Below, piece by piece: positions 1 to 6,674 of a DNA stretch of 51,949 bases. This stretch comes from Lachnospiraceae bacterium UBA7205 (GTDB lineage: Bacteria > Bacillota > Clostridia > Lachnospirales > Lachnospiraceae), in contig DKUL01000051.1 in NCBI GenBank assembly GCA_002490665.1, positions 1 to 51,949 of the forward strand. Direction: 5' to 3'. A program made the translations under genes and the position numbers. Under the pieces are notes generated by a model. It ran no database searches, was not told the DNA's origin, and was given only the letters and a program-made list of their open reading frames with translations. Within the stretch, counting starts at the first letter, position 1; every line of letters begins with the position of its first letter.

Positions 1-304
1 GCAGTCCCGCCGTCATATACTCCAGTAACCGGTAGGATATGTTCGGGCATACCGTCGCCTGGCTTTCTGCCATGAAGTAGAAGATTGAGTCGCAGACAAA
101 CGCCAGGTCGTTCTCCTTGTTCCCGAACAGCACCGGTCTCACGTTCGCCGTCTTAATCTGCTCCCCCTCTATCCCCAGCAGGAATGATGCCAGTCTCCTC
201 CTGCGTTCCTCCGACGCATACACCGTCTTGAAAAAGGTGTCCTTCGCCCGCCTGTTCACCGGCAGCACTTCCTGCTTTTCCTTCTGCCTGTTTTTCTTAT
301 CCAT
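1..304 (-). CDS. PD-(D/E)XK nuclease / Rpn-transposase family protein (partial, C-terminus off the window)
   Basis: Reading the minus strand from an ATG at 304 gives an open frame of about 101 codons to the window edge, beginning MDKKNRQKEKQEVLPVNRRA and continuing with KDTFFKTVYASEERRRRLASF. An N-terminus of the type (K)DxxFKxxy...r.RLASFLL followed by LFGNKENDLAF is typical of the PD-(D/E)XK nuclease-family transposase (Rpn-type) proteins that are abundant in Lachnospiraceae. The catalytic aspartate is plausibly in the NDLAF stretch. A GGGAG ribosome site lies about ten bases before the ATG, and a promoter is present at 365-393. Rpn proteins promote recombination and are often multicopy. 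Function here is inferred from family resemblance of the first 100 residues only. The gene runs off the left edge. Confidence 0.7.
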   Translation of the reverse strand, partial: MDKKNRQKEKQEVLPVNRRAKDTFFKTVYASEERRRRLASFLLGIEGEQIKTANVRPVLFGNKENDLAFVCDSIFYFMAESQATVCPNISYRLLEYMTAGL

Positions 305-364
305 TGTACTGTTTCTCCCTTTTCAAGATTTCGTCTTCGTATTCATGAATATGAATGCACGGCA

Positions 365-393
365 ACTATAACATGCCATGAATCATCTGTCTA
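365..393 (-). promoter_or_regulatory. Sigma-A-type promoter for the PD-(D/E)XK gene
   Basis: On the minus strand there is TAGACA (388-393), a 17-base spacer and TATAGT (365-370), about 60 bases before the ATG at 304. Confidence 0.55.
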
Positions 394-555
394 TGCAAAT
401 GTAAAAAATAGCACACAAATTTTTTCATCGCAACGCCGACACTCGGTAGCTTCAAGCCGTCCCCTCCATTCCCCCTTTTCTGTTCTACATTTGTTTCATA
501 TAGTATACCATGACACAGATGGGATTTCAATGAATTGATGCATTTGACATTACAT
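394..555. other. Intergenic stretch without a recognisable gene
   Basis: Between the two divergent promoters at 365-393 and 556-584 no ribosome site plus open frame was seen on either strand. The sequence is AT-rich with short homopolymer runs and no clear hairpin or repeat. Confidence 0.5.
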
Positions 556-584
556 TTGACTACTGGATAGGAACTTGGTATAAT
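556..584 (+). promoter_or_regulatory. Near-consensus sigma-A promoter for the 75-aa protein
   Basis: TTGACT (556-561), a 17-base spacer and a perfect TATAAT (579-584) lie about 60 bases before the ATG at 647. Confidence 0.75.
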
Positions 585-646
585 GTAGCTTATTGGAACA
601 CTACTATCATTGTTTCCCAGTAGCTATTTTTGAAAGGAGAATTTTC

Positions 647-874
647 ATGAGTATTTTTAATGATGACCGCTCAACCCTGAATGAGGCTGCCTCGGCATTT
701 GATGCAGAGCTTTCTGAAACGGGTTTTGACACTGCACTCCAGAAAGCATTTGATTCCGGCATGAACCTTGATGAAATCACGTATATTGTGTCAACGCACA
801 CAGAGAGAATTGTAAAGAGATATGTCGTCCAGTACCAGCTCAAAAAAGCAGCAAATAAAAATAATGCAAAGTAG
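647..874 (+). CDS. Conserved-looking small protein of unknown function (75 aa)
   Basis: A 75-residue frame starts at ATG 647, directly behind an AAAGGAGA ribosome site (633-640). A longer in-frame start at 593 has no ribosome site and is rejected. The protein (MSIFNDDRSTLNEAASAFDA...) is acidic in its N-terminal half, has an amphipathic helical look (ALQKAFDSGMNLDEITYIV) and ends in a basic, lysine-rich tail (KKAANKNNAK). It has no signal peptide, membrane segment or cysteine. It has its own strong promoter at 556-584 and stands alone ahead of the tRNA-Trp gene. I do not recognise the family; the promoter, ribosome site and codon use argue that it is real. Confidence 0.7.
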   Translation: MSIFNDDRSTLNEAASAFDAELSETGFDTALQKAFDSGMNLDEITYIVSTHTERIVKRYVVQYQLKKAANKNNAK

Positions 875-921
875 AAAATATTTTATTTTTTACTTGCTTT
901 TTATTTCTGTATATGGTACAC

Positions 922-927
922 TATAAT
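922..927 (+). promoter_or_regulatory. -10 element of the tRNA-Trp promoter
   Basis: A TATAAT hexamer lies 45 bases ahead of the mature tRNA. A good -35 at the right spacing is not obvious; TTGCTT at 894-899 is 22 bases away. Confidence 0.4.
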
Positions 928-971
928 TCGTCAGTGAGAAATTTACATAAACTGTAAGGAACGCTGATTAG

Positions 972-1042
972 AGGGGCATAGTTCAGCGGTAGAACAGCGG
1001 TCTCCAAAACCGTCAACGCGAGTTCGATTCTTGCTGCCCCTG
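972..1042 (+). tRNA. tRNA-Trp (anticodon CCA)
   Basis: The cloverleaf folds by eye. The acceptor pairs AGGGGCA (972-978) with TGCCCCT (1035-1041), and the discriminator is G1042. The D arm is GTTC/GAAC with GG in the loop. The anticodon stem GCGGT/ACCGT holds the loop CTCCAAA with anticodon CCA. The T arm is GCGAG-TTCGATT-CTTGC. The 3' CCA is not encoded. A terminator follows ten bases later, so this is a single-tRNA transcript. Confidence 0.95.
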
Positions 1043-1052
1043 CTACCAAGAC

Positions 1053-1087
1053 AAAACCTGTAGGCTTAATGCTTACAGGTTTTTTTA
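1053..1087 (+). terminator. Rho-independent terminator after tRNA-Trp
   Basis: An 11-base-pair stem, AACCTGTAGGC / GCTTACAGGTT with one G-T pair and loop TTAAT, is followed by a run of seven T. Confidence 0.9.
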
Positions 1088-1137
1088 TGCGCGCGAGCAG
1101 GAAAGATGGTTCTTCCCTACTCATTTTTACTTTGTTC

Positions 1138-1201
1138 TTGACATCTTCAGACTATTATGATAGTCTAATTTTAGCACCAGACTATCGTGATAGTCTATAA
1201 T
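1138..1201 (+). promoter_or_regulatory. Promoter and two palindromic operators of the blaI-blaR1-like operon
   Basis: TTGACA (1138-1143) is a consensus -35; 17 bases later TAGTCT (1161-1166) can serve as -10. Two 18-base palindromes of the form AGACTAT-N4-ATAGTCT sit at 1149-1166 and 1179-1196, exactly 30 bases (about three helical turns) apart. The first overlaps the spacer and -10; the second lies over or just after the start region. TATAAT at 1196-1201 is an alternative -10. BlaI/MecI repressors usually bind TACA-TGTA dyads, so this is a variant arm sequence; the assignment to the adjacent repressor is inferred from position. Confidence 0.75.
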
Positions 1202-1226
1202 GTTCATTATAAAGGAGGTACCCGAC

Positions 1227-1580
1227 ATGAAGCTATTTGATTCCGAGCTGAAAATTATGGAAGTTTTATGGGAGCAGGGTCCAAAATCTGCAAAGGAGAT
1301 TGTGGATGTGCTCTCCGACCGCATCGGATGGAACAAGAACACCACCTACACGGTCATCAAAAAATGCATTGAGAAGGGAGCCATTGCCCGCGAGGAACCC
1401 GGGTTCCTCTGCACTGCGCTCGTGACACATGACGAAGTTGCCCAGAGCGAAACCGAGCAGCTTATCGACAAGATGTATGGCGGTTCGAGCGAGCTTTTTT
1501 TCTCCTCATTCCTGAAAAATCAGGGAATTTCGGAGGAAGATGCCGCACGGCTTGCCAAAATGATTAAGGAGGGAAAATGA
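1227..1580 (+). CDS. BlaI/MecI/CopY-family transcriptional repressor
   Basis: This 117-residue winged-helix protein starts at ATG 1227, seven bases after AAAGGAGG; a 5' in-frame start at 1200 is upstream of that ribosome site and rejected. The sequence LFDSELKIMEVLWEQGPKSA and NTTYTVIKKCIEKGAI matches the BlaI/MecI DNA-binding domain, where the T-T-x-x-T-x-x-x-x-L/I segment is the recognition helix. The C-terminal part (about residues 75-117) is the dimerisation region that the partner protease cleaves in known systems. It is followed after one base by a BlaR1-type protease with its own AAGGAGGG site, the classic sensor-repressor pair. Autoregulation through the two palindromes just upstream is likely. 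What stress is sensed is not shown; no beta-lactamase gene is present. Confidence 0.9.
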   Translation: MKLFDSELKIMEVLWEQGPKSAKEIVDVLSDRIGWNKNTTYTVIKKCIEKGAIAREEPGFLCTALVTHDEVAQSETEQLIDKMYGGSSELFFSSFLKNQGISEEDAARLAKMIKEGK

Positions 1581-1581
1581 G

Positions 1582-3264
1582 ATGTTGAATTTTCAAATGA
1601 ATATGCCCTATTACCTGATGGCATTTTATGGCAGCATTATGATTCTCGCTGTTTTACTGTTGCGCGTACTATTGAAAAACAGACTGCCCAAGTTTGTGTT
1701 TCCGGTACTCTGGACCGGGATTATCCTGCGCCTGCTGATTCCGTTTTCACTGAGCAGCCCGCTGAGTATGCGCGTTCCCGAATGGTTTATGCTGTCGCCC
1801 TTTGAAGCTGTTACCACGGACAGTGTCACCGCTGTCGCAGAAGACCCGCCCGCCCCTGGTACCGCATTCATAACAGAAAAAGGAGGAATACCCAATGTCG
1901 CGCAGGTTGCAGAAGAGGTTTCCTATAGTACCGCTTTTGAAATCGCATATACGACCTATCACCCGGACAGTGTATACAAGTGGCTGCTTCTTGCCGGCTT
2001 TGCAGGCATGTTCATCACTGCTGGCACCATGGTCTTCCTAAAATACAGATATGCAAAGCGCCTGGGGACGTCACTCCTGATTGAACATAATGAGACCATC
2101 AACACACTCCTGCGCGATGCGGGCATGGGGCACATCCTGGTATTTACCAACGATGAAATTGCCTCTCCGCTGGTATGCGGCCTGCTTGCGCCAAGAATCT
2201 ACCTTCCGACACGGATGGACTTTTCCAACACGGAACTCCTACGACATATCCTGTGCCACGAGACCATGCATATCCGCAGGAAGGACAACTGGATGAAGCT
2301 TGCAATGCTCATCACGCTCTGCGCGCACTGGTACAATCCGCTTGTATGGATGATGGCAAAATGCCTTGCTTCGGATTTGGAGTCAGCCTGCGATGAGGCC
2401 GTCCTAAGGCAGTACGGCGAAGAAGACAGAAAAAATTATGCGCTCAGCCTGCTCGCCATGGCAATCACCGCAAACCGTCCGGCGCTGCTCTACAGTGCCT
2501 TTTCCAAGACTGAGGTGGAAAAGCGCATCCAGAACATTGTCCATTACCGGAAAGCATCTGCCCTTGTGCTGGCACTTTCCATCTGTCTTGTCCTGAGCGG
2601 TTCGGTCGTGTTTGCCACTGGCGGACAGGCGCCTTTTGAAACCTACCTGTCTTCATTCTGCGCCAGCAGTGCCAGCCGCTGGGGCGTCCGCGCATCCCTG
2701 GCAAGAGGAATTTCCCTGGGTGAAAATGCAGAAAAAAAGGCAAGCACAATCATTTTTGATGTCCTTGCCAAAGATACTACAAACGACCCTGATATACTGG
2801 AAAATAACATTCTGTCTGCCCTTGCTGATGCGTTTCATGTGGAAAAAAGCGCATTTGTACTTGACATCTCCCTTTGCCTGGACCGCGAGGAGCTCTTTGC
2901 AGAATATGCCAGGTGGGGACTTGAACGCAAGAACACTGAAAATGATGTACTGCTCTACAACGGCGAGACCATCCGCACCTATTCTGACCCAATGCTTGGG
3001 CGGTATTATTCCCAGCAGGAGGGTGATGTTGACATTACAGTCGTGCGCAGCCGTCTTGGCGACATCACCTCCATCACTGCGTTTCACGAAGGCGATGCCG
3101 AGTTCGACCGCCGCACACGGGAAATAGAACAAAATAGCCGAACCTATCACAACTACACATTAGATGAACAGGAAGTCCAGCCAGACGGACATGGTTTTAT
3201 CAAGGACGTCTACCACAACTACACAGTAGATGAACAGGATGCCATTGTGGAGGAGCTTCCTTAA
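1582..3264 (+). CDS. BlaR1/MecR1-type M56 family membrane metallopeptidase
   Basis: 560 residues. Two N-terminal membrane helices (about residues 9-30 and 36-57) are followed by an outside loop, a third helix (about 132-152) and a cytoplasmic zinc-protease domain with CHETMH (H226, E227, H230), the HExxH signature of family M56. A fourth helix at about residues 317-340 (ALVLALSICLVLSGSVVFA) leads to a 220-residue extracellular region. Unlike BlaR1, this region shows no penicillin-binding motifs (SxxK, SDN, KTG), so the inducer is unlikely to be bound as a beta-lactam acyl-enzyme. The extreme C-terminus carries a 10-residue repeat, YHNYTLDEQE and YHNYTVDEQD, 22 residues apart. It is co-transcribed with the repressor one base upstream. 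By family analogy, binding of a signal outside activates the protease and inactivates the repressor. Confidence 0.9.
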   Translation: MLNFQMNMPYYLMAFYGSIMILAVLLLRVLLKNRLPKFVFPVLWTGIILRLLIPFSLSSPLSMRVPEWFMLSPFEAVTTDSVTAVAEDPPAPGTAFITEKGGIPNVAQVAEEVSYSTAFEIAYTTYHPDSVYKWLLLAGFAGMFITAGTMVFLKYRYAKRLGTSLLIEHNETINTLLRDAGMGHILVFTNDEIASPLVCGLLAPRIYLPTRMDFSNTELLRHILCHETMHIRRKDNWMKLAMLITLCAHWYNPLVWMMAKCLASDLESACDEAVLRQYGEEDRKNYALSLLAMAITANRPALLYSAFSKTEVEKRIQNIVHYRKASALVLALSICLVLSGSVVFATGGQAPFETYLSSFCASSASRWGVRASLARGISLGENAEKKASTIIFDVLAKDTTNDPDILENNILSALADAFHVEKSAFVLDISLCLDREELFAEYARWGLERKNTENDVLLYNGETIRTYSDPMLGRYYSQQEGDVDITVVRSRLGDITSITAFHEGDAEFDRRTREIEQNSRTYHNYTLDEQEVQPDGHGFIKDVYHNYTVDEQDAIVEELP

Positions 3265-3275
3265 CCATTCTTTGG

Positions 3276-4583
3276 CTATTCCTTATAAAAAGCTTTTGCA
3301 AGCCGTATCAGGTATTCCACATCCCTTGCCCCTGCCGTCTCATAGGCAGAGTGCATGGACAGCTGCGGCAGCCCGATGTCCGCCGCAGCCATGGAAACCT
3401 GTGCCATTGCGAGATTTCCAAGCGTGGAGCCGCCTGGTATGTCCGAATGGTTTGCATAAGTCTGCAGCGGAATGTCATTCTGCCTGCATAATTTTCCCAC
3501 ATACGCCGCAGAGTAAGCATCTGTGGCGTATTTCTGTCCACCATGGTATTTCAGTACAACCCCTTTATTTAAGTATGGCCTGTTGGTCAAATCCGCCTTC
3601 CCCCCCTGGTTCGGATGACACGCATGGGCATTGTCCGCACTGAGCAGAAAGCTGTCCGCAATCCATGTACGGCGGATATTTGCGCCACACCCCAGCCCAT
3701 CGGCTATATTTTCCAGCGTGTCACGTAAAAAGGTCGAATCTGCCCCCTGTCTTGTAAGGCTTCCGACTTCCTCATTGTCAAAGATGGCAAGCACGTCAAT
3801 ATAACAGTCCGGTTCTGCGTCCATGATGCCTTTGTACCCGGCAAACACGCAGGCAAGGTCATCATACCGCGGTGTCATGACAAACTCGTTTTCCGCCCCC
3901 GCCAGGACTGCCTTTTCACCGTTTTCTACAAACAAATCATAGGACAGGATGTCCTCCGCATGGTAATTACCGCCTGTCATGTCACGCAATGCATCTGCAA
4001 GCATGGCTTTTATGATTCCTTTTGATGGCACATTGCTGTTTCCTGTCATCCCGAGCAGCGGCATCATGTCATTCTGCGCGCTGAATGCCGTGCCATTGTT
4101 CGCCTCCCGATTCATGTGGATGGCAAGACTCGGTATCATGCACGTATTTTCCTTTAGCTGAACCGGATATGTCTCAAGCTTTCCGTCATTTTCCACGCAT
4201 ACCCTGCCTGCTATCACAAGCGGTCTGTCAAACCATGTGGACAATATCATGCCGCCATACTTTTCCGTGTTCACACTGATGTACATCCCTTCCTTTTCTA
4301 TTTCGGGAAATTCTTTTACCTTAAACGCAGGCGAGTCTGAGTGGGCAGCATAGACATGGTATCCCTTAATCCTGTCCGCACCGCACGCCGGAATGCAAAA
4401 CGCCATCATTGACGAATCATTGCGCACGACAAAATATTTCCCGCCTGCTTCCAGCTGCCATGCCTCCCGCTCGGAAAGCTCCGTAAAACCCCCTCGCAAA
4501 AGCATGCTGCGCACATTCCGCACCGCATGATAGCTTGTCAGGCTGCTGTCGAGAAATTCCATCAGTTCCGATATATGTTCCAT
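3276..4583 (-). CDS. M18 family aminopeptidase
   Basis: 435 residues, the expected length for M18 (aspartyl-aminopeptidase-like) dodecameric dinuclear-zinc enzymes. Recognisable ligands are AAHSDSPAFKV (His/Asp) near residue 80, DNEEVGSLTRQGA around residue 270 and the terminal SMHSAYETAGARD segment, the counterpart of the MHSxRE motif. It is cytoplasmic with no signal peptide. It hydrolyses N-terminal residues from peptides, with a preference for acidic or other residues depending on the member. It lies 20 bases after radA in the same direction, so it is probably co-transcribed. Its stop is only 11 bases from the stop of the convergent BlaR1-like gene. Confidence 0.93.
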   Translation of the reverse strand: MEHISELMEFLDSSLTSYHAVRNVRSMLLRGGFTELSEREAWQLEAGGKYFVVRNDSSMMAFCIPACGADRIKGYHVYAAHSDSPAFKVKEFPEIEKEGMYISVNTEKYGGMILSTWFDRPLVIAGRVCVENDGKLETYPVQLKENTCMIPSLAIHMNREANNGTAFSAQNDMMPLLGMTGNSNVPSKGIIKAMLADALRDMTGGNYHAEDILSYDLFVENGEKAVLAGAENEFVMTPRYDDLACVFAGYKGIMDAEPDCYIDVLAIFDNEEVGSLTRQGADSTFLRDTLENIADGLGCGANIRRTWIADSFLLSADNAHACHPNQGGKADLTNRPYLNKGVVLKYHGGQKYATDAYSAAYVGKLCRQNDIPLQTYANHSDIPGGSTLGNLAMAQVSMAAADIGLPQLSMHSAYETAGARDVEYLIRLAKAFYKE

Positions 4584-4603
4584 TGCCCTATCCCTCCATA
4601 TTG

Positions 4604-5983
4604 CTAAATCAGCTCAATTGCCTCGCCGATGCCCCCGACACCGACCACCTTTATTCCATCCATGCATCCGCTGTCCATTCCCTCAAGGTTTACCCGCGGC
4701 ATAACGACAGTCTCATAACCGAGCTTTTTTGCCTCCTGCACCCTCTGCTGCGCCATATTGACGGCACGCACCTCGCCGCTCAGCCCTACCTCGCCAAAGA
4801 CAAGCGTTTTCTCGTCCACCGCACGGTTCTTGAAGCTTGACACAATCGCCATAATCAGCCCCAAATCGATTGCCGGCTCATTAATCTTCATGCCGCCGGC
4901 AATATTCACATAGGCATCACAGTCCCCTATCTGTAATCCTAACCGCTTTTCCAGTACCGCCATCAGCAGATTCACCCTGTTGAAATCGGTTCCCGTTGTC
5001 TGCCGCCGTGGTATTCCGAAGTTTGTCCTGCTCACAAGCGCCTGTATTTCTATCAAAATGGGGCGGGTACCCTCGACAGAGCAGACCACGACCGAACCGC
5101 TTGCACCAACCGGCTTCCCGCTCAGCATATACTCCGAAGGGTTTTCCACCTCGACAAGGCCTTCCCTGCGCATCTCGAACACACCAATCTCGTTGGTGGA
5201 GCCAAAACGGTTCTTGACACCCCGGAGAATCCTGTATGAGGCATACCTGTCCCCCTCAAAGTAGAGGACTGTGTCCACCATATGCTCCAGCACCCTGGGA
5301 CCTGCCACAGTCCCTTCCTTTGTCACATGTCCCACAATGAAAATGGAAATTCCCATGCCCTTAGCCAGCTGCAAAAAGACATTTGTCGCCTCCCTTACCT
5401 GGGAAACGCTTCCCGGTGCGGATGCCACAGATTCCTGGTACATTGTCTGTATGGAATCAATAATCACAACTTCCGGCTCTGAATGGCGTATCGTCTCCTC
5501 CACGGCACTGAGGTTCGTCTCACACAGGAGCAGCATGTTATCCTGAAAATCCCCGATCCGCATCGCCCTGAGTTTGATTTGTTTCAGGGATTCCTCACCG
5601 GAAATATACAGAACCTTGTGCCCGGCATTCGCGAGCAGCCTGCATGTCTGTAGCAAAAGCGTGGATTTTCCGATTCCCGGGTCTCCCCCGACCAGTATCA
5701 GGGAACCCTGCATAATGCCTCCGCCAAGCACCCTGTCAAGCTCCGCAATGCCTGTGCTTACCCGCTCTTCCTCCTTCATGGAAATGGTGCCGATTTTAAC
5801 AGGCTTCGCCGCTTCTCGCACCGGCGCTGTCCTCGCGCTTCCCCCCATGCCGCTTCCAGTAACATTTACTTTCTCCTCCACAAAAGTATTCCATTTCTTG
5901 CATGCTGGGCACTGTCCCATCCACTTTGAAGACTCATGCCCGCATTCCTGACAGAAAAATACCGTGGTTATCTTTTTTGCCAT
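4604..5983 (-). CDS. radA: DNA repair protein RadA
   Basis: 459 residues, full length for RadA/Sms. There is a four-cysteine zinc finger at the N-terminus (C11, C14, C25, C28), a RecA-like ATPase with Walker A GGDPGIGKST (99-108), the RadA-specific KNRFGST motif and a Lon-like C-terminal domain. RadA is a branch-migrating helicase acting on recombination intermediates during repair and transformation. The start is supported by GGAGAG five bases upstream. A hairpin terminator (6010-6031) separates it from the preceding small gene, and clpC lies just beyond, a linkage shared with many Firmicutes. The M18 gene follows after 20 bases. Confidence 0.97.
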   Translation of the reverse strand: MAKKITTVFFCQECGHESSKWMGQCPACKKWNTFVEEKVNVTGSGMGGSARTAPVREAAKPVKIGTISMKEEERVSTGIAELDRVLGGGIMQGSLILVGGDPGIGKSTLLLQTCRLLANAGHKVLYISGEESLKQIKLRAMRIGDFQDNMLLLCETNLSAVEETIRHSEPEVVIIDSIQTMYQESVASAPGSVSQVREATNVFLQLAKGMGISIFIVGHVTKEGTVAGPRVLEHMVDTVLYFEGDRYASYRILRGVKNRFGSTNEIGVFEMRREGLVEVENPSEYMLSGKPVGASGSVVVCSVEGTRPILIEIQALVSRTNFGIPRRQTTGTDFNRVNLLMAVLEKRLGLQIGDCDAYVNIAGGMKINEPAIDLGLIMAIVSSFKNRAVDEKTLVFGEVGLSGEVRAVNMAQQRVQEAKKLGYETVVMPRVNLEGMDSGCMDGIKVVGVGGIGEAIELI

Positions 5984-6004
5984 TGATTCTCTCCATTAAT
6001 AATG

Positions 6005-6031
6005 AAAAAGATGAGCGCGAGCGCGCTCATC
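6005..6031 (-). terminator. Terminator between the 137-aa gene and radA
   Basis: On the minus strand GATGAGCGCG / CGCGCTCATC form a near-perfect 10-base-pair stem (6010-6031) followed by TTTTT. Just upstream, AAAAAGCGAAGCTTTTT (6035-6052) can form a second small hairpin. Confidence 0.8.
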
Positions 6032-6086
6032 TAGCAAAAAGCTTCGCTTTTTGTTTAAATGGTCTACTTGTTTCCTGTTCTATTCT

Positions 6087-6500
6087 TTATTTTTTTATAA
6101 TCTTCACTTCGACTTCTCCTGCGCCTTCCAGCTCGACACTGACGCTCAGCTTTCCCGACAGGTTTGTCTTCATCACGCCTGCGCTCTCGCCGGCAACAAT
6201 GACTTCGTACTCTGCATCTTCCTCGGTGCCTACAGTAATCTGCGCGTCCTGCTTTCCCTCTGCCACAAATGATATACCGTTTTCACTTTCGCAAAAGTCA
6301 TGAACGGAAGTTCCCGGAACGGATTCGTATAAAAACAGTCCGTTCTTTTCCAGCTTTGTCATAGCCTCATAAGTCTTTACCTTGTACATGTCGCCTGCGT
6401 GTTCAAAATCCTCAAGCTTAGCCTTTGCCGCCAGCTCATGGTTGCCAAAGCTGATGTTTCCGTTACTCTCGGAACGTAGTAACTCTACAACTACTGCCAT
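6087..6500 (-). CDS. Conserved hypothetical protein between clpC and radA (137 aa)
   Basis: The frame is read from ATG 6500, nine bases after AGGAGG; an upstream in-frame ATG at 6533 lacks a ribosome site. The protein begins MAVVVELLRSESNGNISFGN and is soluble with no cysteine-rich motif. About residues 1-60 form a helix/strand-mixed part. Residues 75-137 look like an all-beta, acidic domain ending in a run of alternating hydrophobic residues (KLSVSVELEGAGEVEVKIIKK), reminiscent of a small beta-sandwich. No catalytic motif is recognised and I do not assign a function. Its position between clpC and radA, ahead of a strong terminator, suggests a housekeeping or stress-linked role, but this is only context. 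Confidence 0.8.
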   Translation of the reverse strand: MAVVVELLRSESNGNISFGNHELAAKAKLEDFEHAGDMYKVKTYEAMTKLEKNGLFLYESVPGTSVHDFCESENGISFVAEGKQDAQITVGTEEDAEYEVIVAGESAGVMKTNLSGKLSVSVELEGAGEVEVKIIKK

Positions 6501-6674
6501 TTCATTCGTCCTCCTAAATTTACCATGTTTCAATGTATTTTCGGTAATTTAATACCTGGCATACCAAACATAGAAGGGTATTTTCTCCTGTTCGTTTATG
6601 GTATTCCTACTTTAATCATATACTATATTTTTCTCTTTTGCCACATAAATTTTAGGAAAATTTATGGAAAAATT

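Noticed and set aside
117..371. 84-codon plus-strand frame at the left edge
   Set aside because: It is the shadow of the minus-strand PD-(D/E)XK gene, which has a ribosome site, promoter and family match.
6530..6571. 13-codon possible leader peptide before the 137-aa gene
   Set aside because: The AGGAG site is 14 bases from the ATG, and no attenuator hairpin or codon bias toward one amino acid was seen.
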